Shown: positions 33,865 through 45,275, counted from the stretch's first letter. The stretch is 64,000 nt of DNA from Myotis daubentonii (GCF_963259705.1 NC_081848.1:51173408-51237407); one strand, 5' to 3'. Notes: generated by a model not told the origin, from the letters alone. Numbers and translations are program-made.

Positions 33865-34700
33865 TTTAGCTAATGGTATTTGAGAGCTCACTCGGTACCA
33901 GGCACTTTTCTAAGCATTTTACACTTAGTAACATAGTTAACCCCCACACAACAACCCTGTGATGTAGGTACTAGTAGCAGCCAGCCCATAAACCGACCTA
34001 TTTTATGCAAGTCCTCAGAGTCTTTCAGCATCACCTGTCTCCTGGACTCTTAGCCATCTGCTCAGCTTCACCCACCACCTCAGCCAAGGGCTTTATGCAG
34101 GCCCTTGTAGTTCTGCTGCCTCAGGCTGGGCAGACACTTACTGGAAGTCTATGGCTCCTCCCACAATCTCCAGACTCAGATGAAATGCCCTTCCATAGGG
34201 TTTGAGATCTAGCTGCCCAAAACTGCCCCAAAGTCTGATAATGCAATTCAGAAGTGAGGGAAAGTTAACCTATGGGGCAAACAATGCTAACTCTCAAGAA
34301 AAGACAGGCCGCTGCAGGATAAAATCCCTCACCCTATTCCTCCCTATTGACTCTTCTGAGATCCACGTTGTCATTCGGCCTATATGCAGGCATCTTACCT
34401 GGCGGAGTGACTCACCTGCTGAGGCACAGGATATGCCATGAGACAGGGGGAGGGGTAGTAAGATGCTAGCTTGCATTGCTTCCCATACCTCCCTGCCTCA
34501 TTTCCCATTTCATTCATTTTTGTTACCCTCTCATATTAGTCTTGTCCCTGTCTCTGTTTATTAGGGAATCTAGAGCAAGACGTCCCTTTTTTCTTATGAG
34601 AAAAACTCACAGAGAGGTAAAATAACTTGCCAAAGATTGTCCAGCTAGTTATTCATGAAGCTTGGCTTTGAATCCAAGCAAATTCGTTAATCTTATACAG
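33865..34700 (-). repeat. MIR (antisense) apparently split by about 600 bp
   Basis: The left part (33865-33975) has 'ggtaccaggcacttttctaa', 'caacaaccctgtgatgtag' and 'gtactag'. The right part (about 34590-34700) continues the same MIR: 'cttatgagaaaaactcacag', 'aataacttgccaaagattg' and 'gctttgaatccaagc'. The sequence between does not belong to MIR. Confidence 0.55.
33976..34588. other. Unexplained 0.6-kb segment inside a MIR
   Basis: No match to a repeat family I recognise, no clear target-site duplication and no terminal inverted repeat. GC content is higher than its AT-rich neighbours. Short open frames exist on both strands without recognisable domains. It could be an unnamed LTR-like or processed sequence. 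Confidence 0.4.
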
Positions 34701-34997
34701 TATAACTACAAAACAACAAACTACAAAAAATGAGCAAATGTCATCCTTACTGTTGTTAAACTATGGAAGAGTATTTGGGGATATGGTATAAGAGAAGACT
34801 ACATACCATTACTATCTCTATTCAGAATCATACTAAAAATCCTAGACTATGCATTATGGCAAGGAAAATAAAAAAACAAAAGAAAAAGAATTGGTATTAC
34901 TCACAGGTGTTATTATTGTATCTGTAGAAAAAATTTAAACATAAAAATTATTAGAATTATTACTGAATACAAAGATAATATACAAACCTCAATTATA

Positions 34998-35218
34998 TCT
35001 ATAATAATAAAAGTGTAATATGTTAATTTGACCGGACGTCCTTTTGGACAACCTTCCAGATGAAGCCAGGGCTGCGAGGGCAGAGGCAGCTGCCGCAGTG
35101 GGCGGGGGTCAAGGCAGAGGAGGCGGCGGCTATGGCAGCTGGGGGCTGAGGCAGAGGCAGCCACTGCCACAGCAGGAGCTAAGCCCCTTGCACAAATTTT
35201 GTGTATCAGGCCTCTAGT
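34998..35218 (+). mobile_element. Short HeliBat-type Helitron
   Basis: A 221-bp element beginning tctataataataaaagtg and ending in a hairpin (cttgcacaaattttgtg) followed by cctctagt. It sits between an A and a T with no duplication. The interior is a GC-rich gaggcagaggcagc-type degenerate repeat. Non-autonomous. Confidence 0.88.
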
Positions 35219-35493
35219 TTATTTGTAAATATGTATAATTTATATGTATAAATACTTAAATATAATAACATTTATATTTTATATATTTATATATAAATTC
35301 ATATATTGCAACAAAACATAAATATTGCTTTAATAGCATAAGAAATACTCAGGAATAAATCTTACAGCAAATGTGCAAGACAATCCAAAAACCATAAAAC
35401 ATATTGAGAGAAATTAATAAGGACAATTCCAAAATGGAAATACATATCCTACCAATGAATTATAAGACTCAATGTTATAATAATGTCATTGTG

Positions 35494-35693
35494 GGTTTTT
35501 TTTAGGGAAGGGGAGAGAGAGAGAAACATCAACGTGAAAGAGAGACACATTGATTGGTTGCCTCCTGCACATGCCCTGACTAGGGCTGGGGATCGAGCCT
35601 GCAACCAAGGTACATGCCCTTGACCAAAATCGAACCTGGGACCCTTCAGTTCACAGGCTGACACTCTATTCACTGAGCCAAACCAGCCAGTGC
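35494..35693 (-). mobile_element. Ves SINE (lineage B-like, antisense)
   Basis: Reverse-oriented SINE with body 'ccaaggtacatgcccttgac' and head 'ctctattcactgagccaaac'. It carries an extra 'ctagggctggggatcgagcc' block, so it may be an intermediate subfamily. Flanking duplications are only weakly visible (gtcatt on both sides). Confidence 0.85.
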
Positions 35694-35769
35694 ATATACG
35701 GTCATTTCTTTTTAAATTATCTATAGATTCCATTCAATCTTAAAGTACCAGCAATTTTTTGTTTGGGAG

Positions 35770-35779
35770 GGGTGTGTGT

Positions 35780-35815
<36 letters not shown>
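35770..35815 (+). repeat. (GT)n microsatellite
   Basis: Over twenty GT units with one interruption, next to an old L1 fragment. Confidence 0.93.
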
Positions 35816-36265
35816 TAAATGTATGTAAAGGGTCAAGAATAACCAAAATACCCTGGCAGAAGAACAAATGGAGAACTTGCTCTAACAGATGTTAAGCTAC
35901 AGGAAATTCAATACAGTGTTGACACAAAGGTTGACAAATAATGAAAGAGAATAGAACCCAATATGAAACTCACTCATAAGGAAATAGGCCATAAATAAAA
36001 ACCACACTATGGGACCCTTCACACTATGCCTAAAATTAATTCTAAGTAGATTAAAGATGAAATGAGAAAGATAAAACTATAGAAATAACCATAGAGAGAA
36101 AGGTAGAGAAGTTTGACTTCATTAAAACTTCAGTTAATCAAAGGAACCATAAAGAGAGGGGAAAAACAAGCCAAAAATCAGGAGAAGCTATTTGTGACAT
36201 GTATAACTGGCAAGGTTATAGTACTTAGAATACTCTATTTTTTGTTTCTAAAGCACACAGTTTTA

Positions 36266-36805
36266 CACATTTTACCATCATGGATATTTGGGTGCATATC
36301 AGGATCAATGACAAGTTATAACTTAACTGATAATGTTCTTTTTTTCTGAATGAACAAAATAGTAGTGCATTTTAAGATCAATAGCATCTTAGAATAGGAG
36401 TGGATATCATGGTCTCTAGTCCTGGGCCAGGCAGGCAATCATCTCACCTGACTGAGCAGGACTGAGGTGAACTCTCCTCTCCCTGTGACTTTTGGGTCAG
36501 ATGCACTCATTAGTTCTTTTGTCAGAGCCTGAAGGACCACATCCTTTGCCCTGCCGCTTTCTCTGTCACTATCCCATTGCTATCTATTGCACTGTTCCCA
36601 GAACTCTATCATTTCTACCAGAGTGATAGTACAAGACTGTCTTTACCAACAGTAAACTGGAAGAAATTACTTCGACTTTGGCATATGATCTTCTCCTCAG
36701 CTTTCAGTGTTTGTCTTTTTGCCTATTTTTGGACATTTTAATGGGAGAATATCAGATAATATACTGGGCCCTGCTAATCTGCTACCATAACAACAACAAT
36801 AAAGG
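36266..36805. other. Unassigned sequence
   Basis: No gene or named repeat. Confidence 0.3.
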
Positions 36806-36870
36806 CTGGCATTTGTTGAGTGTTTATTATGCGCCAGGCAACAACAACACTTTATTATAGGTGTTGGAGG
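36806..36870 (-). repeat. MIR fragment (antisense)
   Basis: 'gcatttgttgagtgtttatt' and 'atgcgccaggcaac' match antisense MIR. The element is broken off after this. Confidence 0.55.
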
Positions 36871-37425
36871 CAACCTCCCTTCCTCTGACTTCCTGTTTTC
36901 ATGTGGAAGGATCTCCATGAGTGTAAAACCCAAGGCCTCTTGCTCACCCCCTCATTCTCTCTGGGGAGGGTCACTCACTTCATTGGTTGGTTGGGAAGAA
37001 GAAACTAGATGTGCTTGGCTCAGTCATAGCTAGAACCACTCCTTGATCTTGGTCTGCTCGCCGAGTCTCACAGTAAGCACCGTGGAGCAGATCTGCCCCA
37101 GGAGAGAGGCGTGTGGTTTCTATTTCTGCCTGCGCCCAGTGAGGATGTTAATGTTGTTGTACAAGAATAGGAAGCCATCATTCCCAAGTATTTAAGTTTT
37201 CTAATACAGTTTTACTAGTAAAGTGACATTTCGATATCCATCTATCCAATTTCTGCCCTTTCAATTAGTTCAAACTTCTATGAGGAAGTTGGGAAAATTA
37301 TTTGTTGATCCTTCAAAATCCCCAAAGGAGGTATCATGAGTGTCTCCAGTTCAAAGGGAGTCAACAACTTACCCAAGTTCTGCCTAGCTCTAGGACAACA
37401 AAACCTTCATCATGATGCCAAGCGA
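36871..37425. other. Unassigned sequence
   Basis: No gene or named repeat seen. Confidence 0.3.
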
Positions 37426-37429
37426 ATCC

Positions 37430-37720
37430 CTGCAACTCCACTGCTCCTCACGGAAGATCTTCACAAAACCTCATCACTCCTGTAAGTCTCAGTGAGGGCA
37501 CCATCTGAGGAAACCCCACCCTATCCTTCAGGACTCTTCTGTGGAGCCGTTCCCAATCCTAACAGAGCTGGCGAGTCCATCCTCTGTGCTCTCTGTACAA
37601 CCTTATGCTGGAGAGTGAAGGTTCATTCAGTTTCTGATTTATTCATCCATTCATCTCTCTAACCTTAGTATCTAGCCTGAGTAGGTGCTAGTTCCATTTT
37701 TGTTAAATTATAGTCATGGA
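37430..37720 (+). repeat. L2 fragment
   Basis: 'ccttcaggactcttctgtgg', 'catcctctgtgctctctgt' and 'agtatctagcctgagtaggtgc' weakly follow the sense L2 3' half. Confidence 0.45.
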
Positions 37721-37979
37721 AACAGATTAACATGTAACAAATTCTCCAATGCAACCACTGTAAGCACAAGATCAACACAGATTCCAGGGTGGATTTAATT
37801 GCACTCTAGTGTTATTTATGCTACAGGGCTTCCCTTTGTCCCATTTAGTTTTGGGAGAGGTTATTCTTGTTTTCTTTTTGTTTGTTTGTTTGTTTAAGTT
37901 CCTTCTTTTCTTGTCCTTAGAAGTTGTGCTGGGAGGCAGTAAATTAGGGGTATATATGATGTCCATTAGCATTGCTTTG

Positions 37980-38113
37980 CAGTGGTTCTCAACCTTGGCT
38001 ACACCCCATCCCATAACGAAGAAACAGAATTTCCGGAGGATGAGGCCCAGAAATTAGGATTTTAAAAAGATTCCCAGGTGATTCTAATGTGCAGCCAAGG
38101 TTGAGAACCACTG
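37980..38113 (+). mobile_element. MER5-type hAT-Charlie miniature element
   Basis: Inverted repeats cagtggttctcaacct and aggttgagaaccactg bound an interior with 'agattcccaggtgattctaa' and 'tgtgcagcc', the signature of MER5A/B. It is internally shortened (134 bp). Ancient, pan-placental. Confidence 0.85.
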
Positions 38114-38184
38114 CTTTATTGCATCTGGTTTAATCTCATCCTGAATTGCTACAAGCAACCAAAATAATTACAAGATTAACATAA

Positions 38185-38445
38185 CATGACATCAATAAGC
38201 ACCTATTCTGAGCCACATGATTTACACATATTAACTCTAACCATCAAAAGAAGCTTGTGAGATAAGTATTATTATCTCCATTTTACAAATGAGGAAACCA
38301 AGGCTATGCAAGATGAAGCTGTTAGCCCACTGCCCACACCAGTAAGTGGCGGAGCAGAAATGGAATCGGGGCTGCTGGCTCCAGAGCAGGGTCTCTTTCG
38401 TTTATTCAGTGCCCTCTGGAACATATAGCAGCTGTTGTGACGATT
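38185..38445 (-). repeat. MIR (antisense), nearly full length
   Basis: 'taagcacctattctgagcc', 'gataagtattattatctcc', 'ttttacaaatgaggaaacca' and 'gggctgctggctccagagc' cover most of MIR. Confidence 0.78.
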
Positions 38446-38995
38446 AGAAAAGATAATGGGTGGGAAAGTGCTAGGAAAACTCCATGGAGAACTAAGCATG
38501 CAAGAGATTATGAAGACTCGTTGAGAGCTTTGGCAAGGGCACTGTGATAATGGCCCTGGGGAGGGGGAACAAATTGATCTGGCTGGAGTTTAGGGACATT
38601 TCCTGTTATGTAATTGCTCTGAATGCAATATTTCTGAAACAGTGGAGATGCAGACCCTCCTTCCTTTGTGAAACAGTTCTCATCTCTGGGAACAAAGACA
38701 GAAGAGGTTCGTTTGGTTTAAACCAGTTATTTTCTTTCAAGACAAAGGAAACGGTGGGGGAGGAGTGGCAATGTTGTCCACTTGCTGTTGGATTCTAGGC
38801 ATTGATTGATTCCGGACCCTACTCAGAGTGAGAGCAGTAACTTACAACACATGCTAAACGTTTTTCCACTTAAAATGCATTTCAAAAATACAATAGGTCT
38901 GCATGTTTATTCCGAAATACAGCACAACAGAACGCACAGATTGTTACATATGTTCTGAATGTTTCACCAGACTCCAGAGGCAGAGAAAGGCCTTT
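38446..38995. other. Unique sequence
   Basis: No gene or named repeat seen. Confidence 0.3.
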
Positions 38996-38999
38996 GTTC

Positions 39000-39130
39000 T
39001 CTCCTTCACCCAGCAAACATTCATCGAATGATTTCTATATGTCAGGCATTATGCTAGCCACTGAAGAACAAGACAGGGTCCCTGTTGTCAAAAAACTAAG
39101 ACTAGAGTAGGAGAGACAGACCTATAATCT
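39000..39130 (-). repeat. L2 3' fragment (antisense)
   Basis: 'cagcaaacattcatcgaatg', 'atgtcaggcattatgctagc' and 'ggagagacagacctataatc' match antisense L2. Confidence 0.65.
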
Positions 39131-39205
39131 AATTTTTAAACATTATGTAAGAGCAATAATAGGAGTACATGCAAGATTAAAAAAAAAGTTGAATAATACG
39201 AATGT

Positions 39206-39698
39206 ACTAGAGGCCCAGTGCACGAATTCGTGCACAGGTGGGGTCCCTCTGGGTGGCCTGTGGCGATTGGGCCGAAACTCAGTCTAATGCCACCTGCAGC
39301 TCCTACCTGCCACTTGCACTCATCCCGGCCCCACTACACATGCCATAGGCTGGTGCCCAATCAGTCCTGATCAAGAGAGGCTCAGGCTGCCACAGCCAGC
39401 TGTGAGCCCTGAGTCTGGTGCCCTCCCAAGGGGAGTAGCCTGTGGGATCGGGCTGAAATCAGCTCTCTGACATCCCTCAAGGGGTCCCGATTGCAAGAGG
39501 GTGCAGGCCAGGTGCTTGGGACCCCACAGGTGCACCATGAGGCGGGGGGGGAGGGCCACAAAGGGGGGCTCCAGGGCGTGTCCAGCCCATCTCACTCAGA
39601 CCCTATCGGCCGGACCCCAGCAGCAAGTTAACCTACTAGTCAGAGTGCCTGCCCCCTGATGGTCAGTACACGTCATAGCGAGCAATAGAGCGGCCTTA
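39206..39698 (-). mobile_element. HeliBat-type Helitron, 5'-truncated
   Basis: The 3' end is on the plus strand at 39206 (actagaggcccagtgcac, hairpin partner gaattcgtgcac). The interior is typical. It breaks off in 'gagcggccttagc' before the usual 5' terminus and runs directly into a SINE fragment. A CTCF-like core with one mismatch lies at 39649-39662. Confidence 0.85.
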
Positions 39699-39772
39699 GC
39701 TGGGAATCAAACTGGTGACCTTCTGGTACATGGGATGACACTCAATCAACTGAGCCACACCAGCCAAGGCTA
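39699..39772 (-). mobile_element. Ves SINE 5' fragment fused to a Helitron
   Basis: Contains the tRNA-related part only: 'gggaatcaaactggtgacct' and 'ctgagccacaccagccaagg'. Joined to the truncated Helitron without spacer, so a deletion removed the Helitron 5' end and the SINE 3' part. Confidence 0.75.
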
Positions 39773-40280
39773 AAAATTATTTTTTAAAAATTGAATGAGA
39801 GCAATTCTTTCCGCCAGTGGAGACTTCTTCTTAGAAGAGATGATAATGTCTGAGCTGACTTTTGATGACCAAATAGAAATATTAAGCCCAACCCCTACTG
39901 TGTGCACTGTTCTTCACTCTCCATCTATTAACTGGTGCTTAGAAACACAAAAAAATATTAGTTGTTATTTAAATAACGATTTATTAAGTACCTGATATAT
40001 GTAGAACACTGTTAATATTTATGCAGGATGCAAAGAAAAATAAGAAATAGTTCTATCAACCTAATATATCAAAACGGATTATATATTAGAATAGGCCAAA
40101 TGTAAACTCTGAATCAACAGGCAAAGAATGGGGGTCAATGATCTAGTCTCCCACCTTAAGGAGCTAGAAAAAGGAAAGTAAATTAAACCAAGTTATGTAG
40201 AAGGAGAAAAATAGTAAAACCAAGAGCAGAATGCAATAAAATGAAAAACAGATAAACAGTAGAAAAAAACAATCTAAGTA
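39773..40280. other. AT-rich unassigned sequence
   Basis: No gene. Parts may be very old L1. Confidence 0.3.
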
Positions 40281-40576
40281 AAAACTATTGATATGATGAA
40301 TAGCATGAAAAAAACTCAAGTGAGACATTTCAAGAATAAAAGAGAGTAGTCACAAAGTGCCAAATCAGGAATGAAAAGGGAAACATCATTATAGATATTG
40401 CAGATACTAAAAGGACAATAAGGAAATACTATGAATAACATAATGTCAACAAATTTGACAACTTAGATGAAATGAACAAATTCCCTAAAAGAATATAACT
40501 TACCAAAATTGACTCAAGAAGAAATAGACAATCTGAATAGACCTTATTTTATTAAAGTGAATTTGTAATTAAGCAC

Positions 40577-40930
40577 TGCTGTAGACTGAATGTTTGTTCT
40601 CCAATTCATAAGTTAAAGCCTGCTCTCAATGTGATGGTATTTGAAGGAGGGGCTTTTGGGAGGTTGCTGGGTCATGAGGGTGAAGTCCTCACGAATGACA
40701 TTAGTGCCCTGAAAGGGGACTGAAGAGACCAGAGTTCTCCTTTTCTGCCATGTGAGGACAAAGTAAAGACGGTCATCTATGAACCAGGAAGCAGACCCTC
40801 ACCAGACACCAAATCTGTCACCACCTTGATCTTGGATTTCCCAGCCTTCAAAACTGTGAAAAATAAACATTGGTTGTGTAAGTCATCCAGTTTATGGTAT
40901 TTTTATTATAGCAGATGCACAGTCTAAAAT
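40577..40930 (+). mobile_element. Solo MaLR LTR (MST/MLT1 type)
   Basis: A non-coding LTR remnant of the old ERVL-MaLR group. Diagnostic text: 'gtagactgaatgtttgttct', 'caatgtgatggtatttgaag', 'gggtcatgagggtgaagtcc', 'ttggatttcccagccttc' and 'aataaacattggttgtg' (polyadenylation part). Flanks aagcac (40571-40576) and aaacac (40931-40936) are a likely target duplication with one mismatch. No internal retroviral sequence is attached. Confidence 0.8.
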
Positions 40931-41166
40931 AAACACATTCATACAAAGAAATCTCTGTGGCTAGATGGCTTCCTTCTTCAATTCTACATTCAACACTCAA
41001 ATATTTCAAGAAGGAATAATACAAATTCTATACAAGCTCTTCAAAAAAATAGAAAATCAGGCCAGCATTCTGTTACCAAAACCTGACAAAGAAGTTACAA
41101 GAAAAGAAAACTACAGACCACTATCCTTTATGAACCTGGATACAAAATCCTTCAAAACCAACAAGT

Positions 41167-41379
41167 GCCCAGCCTGCGTGGCTCAGTGGTTGAGCATTGA
41201 CTTATGAACCAGGAGGTCATGGCATATGCCTGGTCAGAGCACATGCCCAAGTTGCAGGCTTGATCCCTGGTGGAGGTTGTGCAGGAGGCAGCCAATCAAT
41301 GATTCTGTCGCATCATTGATGTTTCTATCTCTTCCTCTCTCTTCCTCTCTGAAATCAATAAAAATATATTTTAAAAAAG
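41167..41379 (+). mobile_element. Ves SINE (lineage A) with altered B box
   Basis: Begins 'gcccagcctgcgtggctcag'. The B box region reads 'aggtcatggcatatgcctgg', so the usual ttcgattcc is lost. Imperfect duplications aaaaccaacaagt and aaaaccaattagc flank it. Confidence 0.9.
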
Positions 41380-42604
41380 AAAACCAATTAGCAAATTATA
41401 TCCAGGAATATTTTTAAAGGATAGAAAATTATAATCAATAGGGTTTATTCCTGGATTTCAAGCTTGGCTTTATATTTGTAAGTCAATTGATATAATTTAT
41501 CATATTAAAAGACTGTGGTGCATTTGAATAGATATAAGGAAAGTATCTGACAAACTTCAACATCCATTGATGATAAAAGTTCTTAGAGACTAGGCATAGA
41601 AGAGAACTTCTTCAGCCTGATTAACAGTATCTATATTTTAAAGAAAAAAAAACCCACCTACACAGTATCTAACAGTATTCTTAAAGGTAAAAGATTGGAT
41701 ATATTCCCCCATAAAATTCAGAACAAGGAAACATTATAGTAGAGGTTGTAGACAATGCAAAAAAGGAGGGGAAGGGGAAAGTAAGGGCATATAGTTTGGA
41801 AAGAAAGATGGAAAACTATCTTTATCCCCAATGACATGATTGCATACCTACAAAATCTTAAAGTCTTGCTACTAGAACTAATAAAGATGTTTAACATGGT
41901 TGCAGGACACAAAATTAACATACAAACATCAACTGCATCCCTATATATTAGCAACCAAAAATTGGAAAAGCAATTAAACATTGTTTATAACAACATGCAA
42001 AATGACAAAACTACTAAGGAATAAATCTAATGAAATTGTAAAAGACCTATAAAATGGAAATTAAAATATTGCTGAGAGAAATAAAGAAAGTCTAAATAAA
42101 TTAAGAGATATATCATGTTTATTGATTGGAAAACTCAATGTTGTTAATATATCAGTTCTCCTCAAATCAATTTATAGCTTTAACTTGATCCCTATCAAAA
42201 TCTGAGCAGACTGGTTTTGACGTTGATAAGCTTATTCCAAAATTTAAAAAGGACATAGAATAGCCAAAACAATTTTGAAAAAAAAACTAAGTTGAAGGAT
42301 TTACACTACCTGATTTCAAGATTTACTACCAAGCTATAATCATCAATAAAATATGGTATTATAAGAACAAACCTATAAATAAAAGAAACAGAATTGATAG
42401 TCCATAATTAGGCCCCCATATTATTTTTTAACAAAGTTGCCAAGGTAAGTCTATGAAGAAAGAATAGTGTTCTCAACAAATGGTGTTGGAACAAGTGAAT
42501 ATTCATGTGGAAAAACATGACCTCAACTCTTACCTCAAGCATATACAAAAATTAAATTAAAAACTACCATAAGTATAACAAAGAGATTAAAACTGTGAAC
42601 ACCT

Positions 42605-42829
42605 GCCCTGACTGGTTTGGCTCAGTGCATAGAGCGTCGGCCTGCGGACTCAAGGGTCCCAGGTTCGATTCCTGTCAAGAGCATGTACCTTGGTTGCGGG
42701 CACATCCCCAGTGGGGAGTGTGCAGGAGGCAGCTGATCGATGTTTCTCTCTCATCGATGTTTCTTACTCTCTATCCCTGTCCCTTCCTCTCTGTAAAAAA
42801 ATCAATAAAATATATTACAAAAATAAAAA
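42605..42829 (+). mobile_element. Ves SINE (lineage B)
   Basis: Full SINE with 'gcatagagcgtcggcctgcg', B box 'ggttcgattcctgtc' and two 'cgatgtttct' blocks. Duplications aaactgtgaacacct (ending at 42604) and aaactgtgagcacct flank it. Confidence 0.94.
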
Positions 42830-43103
42830 TAAAACTGTGAGCACCTTAAACTTGAGAAACAAGAAAATCTTTACAAACTTGGGGCCATAAAGATTTATTT
42901 GATAATAAAGACACACAAAAAAGTATCAAGCACAAAAGAAGAAAATAATAAACTGAACTTAAAACTAAAAACTCCTTCTCTTTTACAAACACCATTTCTA
43001 AAATTAAAAGTTTCAGACACACAAATATAAAGTTTAGTTATATATTCATCTTACATATGTATACATGTGGGTGAATATATATAGATACAGATATGCACGC
43101 TCA

Positions 43104-43131
43104 CATGCACACACACACACACACACACACA
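43104..43131 (+). repeat. (AC)n microsatellite
   Basis: About thirteen AC units inside the old L1. Confidence 0.9.
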
Positions 43132-43740
43132 TACCTACACTTGCATCTGACAAGAATCTGTATCAAAATATATTTTAAAAACTCCTCCTATAATTCATCC
43201 AGAAAAAGACCAATGATCCAGTTTTATAAAATGGACAACAGTTTTAAACAGCTACTTTACAAAAGAGAATATATGTCTAACCAATAAACATGCGAAAAGT
43301 ATGTTCAACATGACTAATCTTCAGAGGTATGCAAATATAAACCATGAGAAGCCATCACCCATGAGCTAGAATGTAAAAAACAGACAATACTAAGTGTTGA
43401 GAAGGATAAAAACAACTGAAATGCCAACAGTGCTGGTGGGAATGTAAAATGGTACCACTTTGAAACCAGTTTGGCAGTTTCTTAAAAAGCTAAACATTTT
43501 GCATACAGCTCAGAAATTCAATTCACAGGGATTTGCCTAAGAGAAATAAAAACATGTCCAAGAAAGAAGTGTACACAAATGTTCCCAGAAACATTTTTTA
43601 TAATAGTAAAAAAATGAAAGCCACTCAAATGTGTATCAAGAGGAATGGTGAATAAATAAGCAAATTGTTGTATATTGACACAATGGAGTACTACTCAGGA
43701 ATTAAAAATGAAACAAACTAGTGACATATGCAACAACATA

Positions 43741-43863
43741 CAGGGGTGGGCAAAAGTTGGTTAAATAACACAAATAAAGAATACAGTAATTAATTAATAG
43801 CAATACAAGAATAAACTCTGTTTCATGTACTCACAACTGTAACCCTACGTTTGCCCACCCCTG
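43741..43863. mobile_element. TA-flanked miniature element (Tc1/mariner type)
   Basis: A 123-bp element with perfect 14-bp terminal inverted repeats (caggggtgggcaaa ... tttgcccacccctg). A TA target duplication flanks it (43739-43740 and 43864-43865). The interior is AT-rich without coding capacity. TA targeting points to Tc1/mariner; I cannot name the autonomous partner. Confidence 0.85.
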
Positions 43864-43888
43864 TAGATATATCTCAAAATCATTAGGC

Positions 43889-44104
43889 AGCCGAAACCGG
43901 TTTGGCTCAGTGGATAGAGCGTCAGCCTGCGGACTGAAAGGTCCCAGGTTCGATTCTGGTCAAGGGCATATACCTGGGTTGCGGGCACATCCCCAGTAGG
44001 AGATGTGCAGGAGGCAGCTAATCGATGTTTCTCTCTCATCGATGTTTCTAACTCTCTATCTCTCTCCCTTCCTTTCTGTAAAAAATCAATAAAATATATT
44101 TTAA
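43889..44104 (+). mobile_element. Ves SINE (lineage B)
   Basis: Begins 'agccgaaaccggtttggctc'. The B box ggttcgattctgg is intact. A perfect 13-bp duplication aaaatcattaggc is at 43876-43888 and 44105-44117. It inserted about 25 bp beyond the TA-flanked miniature element. Confidence 0.94.
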
Positions 44105-44384
44105 AAAATCATTAGGCTGAGCAAAAGAGTAAAGACCTAAAAGTATACATATTGTATGGTTCCATTTACATGAAGTCCTAGAAAAGGCAAGGCTAATTCT
44201 AGTGAGAGAAAGCAGGTGAGTAGTACCTGGGCTGGGGGTGAAATTGACCACAATGGGACCCAATGGAACTTTTAAGATAATGAAAATATTTTACATTTTG
44301 ATTGTGGTGGTGGTTACAAGGGTGTATATATTTGTCAAAACTCATCACACTACACACTTAAAATAAAAAAAAGAATGTTTTTAA

Positions 44385-44570
44385 CAAGAAGGAAGAATGG
44401 TACAAGAGATAGGTCATAGACTGGCAGTCAGATAGATTGGGTTCAAATCTCAGCTCTTGAATCCCAGAGATGTGACCCTGGACAGGTCACTTTACCTCTC
44501 AGATGCTGTTTCCTCATCTATTTAGTGGGAGTATTGATAGTATTGATGCCTATATCACATAGTTGTGGTA
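44385..44570 (+). repeat. MIR fragment
   Basis: 'gattgggttcaaatctcagc', 'ctggacaggtcactttacct' and 'gctgtttcctcatct' follow sense MIR. Confidence 0.75.
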
Positions 44571-44573
44571 AAG

Positions 44574-44577
<4 letters not shown>

Positions 44578-44634
<57 letters not shown>
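44578..44634. repeat. (AT)n microsatellite
   Basis: About 28 perfect AT units followed by a T-run. Confidence 0.95.
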
Positions 44635-44639
<5 letters not shown>

Positions 44640-44642
<3 letters not shown>

Positions 44643-45075
44643 TTCAGGATATGATACTTAATAGCACTCCAATAATGTTAGTCCTATTTAACTTCCGCCA
44701 AAGCGATGAAAGAACTGAAAGGCTGTGGCATTTCTTTGAAATGTTTAGCCAGCCCTTTGGACCCAAACAGTCCAGAAGTAATTAAGGCTCCGAGTCACAG
44801 ATCAGGCCAGCAGACACTACTTTCTGCCCTGGATAAAAGACAAAACACAAGAATGTGTGGCTTGGCAGTGGTTCTTAGGTAAAAAGAAGGCGTGCAGAAC
44901 GAACCATGAGGAGGAAGACGGGTAAGAAGCAGGGACAGCAGGTACAAGTAAAACTGTGGTAATAAGGCCTTTCTTCTCTGCTGTGATTCCAAGTTTTTTC
45001 TCCATGTCTATGATTGCTGGTGTCTGTAGGAAACAAACAATCTCCGTGTTCAGGGAAGGGTAGCCCGGTGGAAAG
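44640..45075. other. Unique sequence
   Basis: No gene or named repeat. Confidence 0.3.
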
Positions 45076-45077
45076 AA

Positions 45078-45275
45078 AACAGCCTTTGAAGTTCCCGGCC
45101 TTGGGCTTGAATGCCAACATTTCCATCCCACGGGTGTGTGATCCTTGGCAGCAGAGGTACAGGGTCTGTGACTCGCAGTCTCCTCCTTTCAAAGCCCGGA
45201 TAATAGAAGATTCTTAAACTTATAGGGTGTCCTGGGGGTTAAATAGCACAGGCTCCCACCAAAATCTCTTAGAGA
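45078..45275 (+). repeat. Probable MIR fragment
   Basis: 'gggcttgaatgccaacattt', 'gtgtgatccttggcagc' and 'ctgggggttaaatagcac' loosely follow sense MIR. Confidence 0.4.

Larger units (their letters stand above)
34715..36265 (+). repeat. Old L1 (L1M) ORF2, split by a Helitron and a SINE
   Basis: 34715-34997 ('ggaagagtatttggggatatgg', 'aatcctagactatgcattatg') and 35300-36265 ('aaatactcaggaataaatct', 'gactcaatgttataataatgtc', 'accctggcagaagaacaaatgg', 'ggataaa'-like blocks) follow L1 ORF2 order. The Helitron at 34998-35218 and the SINE at 35494-35693 are later insertions. Confidence 0.6.
40281..44375 (+). repeat. Old L1 (L1M), ORF2 to 3' UTR, with five later insertions
   Basis: Blocks run in L1 order. 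40380-40576 precedes the RT ('caaatttgacaacttagatg', 'tgactcaagaagaaatagac'). 40934-41166 and 41380-42600 hold the RT, with a mutated version of the FADD site at about 41826. 42830-43740 and 44105-44375 hold distal ORF2 and 3' UTR ('gctggtgggaatgtaaaatgg', 'atggagtactactcaggaatt'). Interrupted by a MaLR LTR, three SINEs and a TA-flanked miniature element. Stops throughout. Confidence 0.75.
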
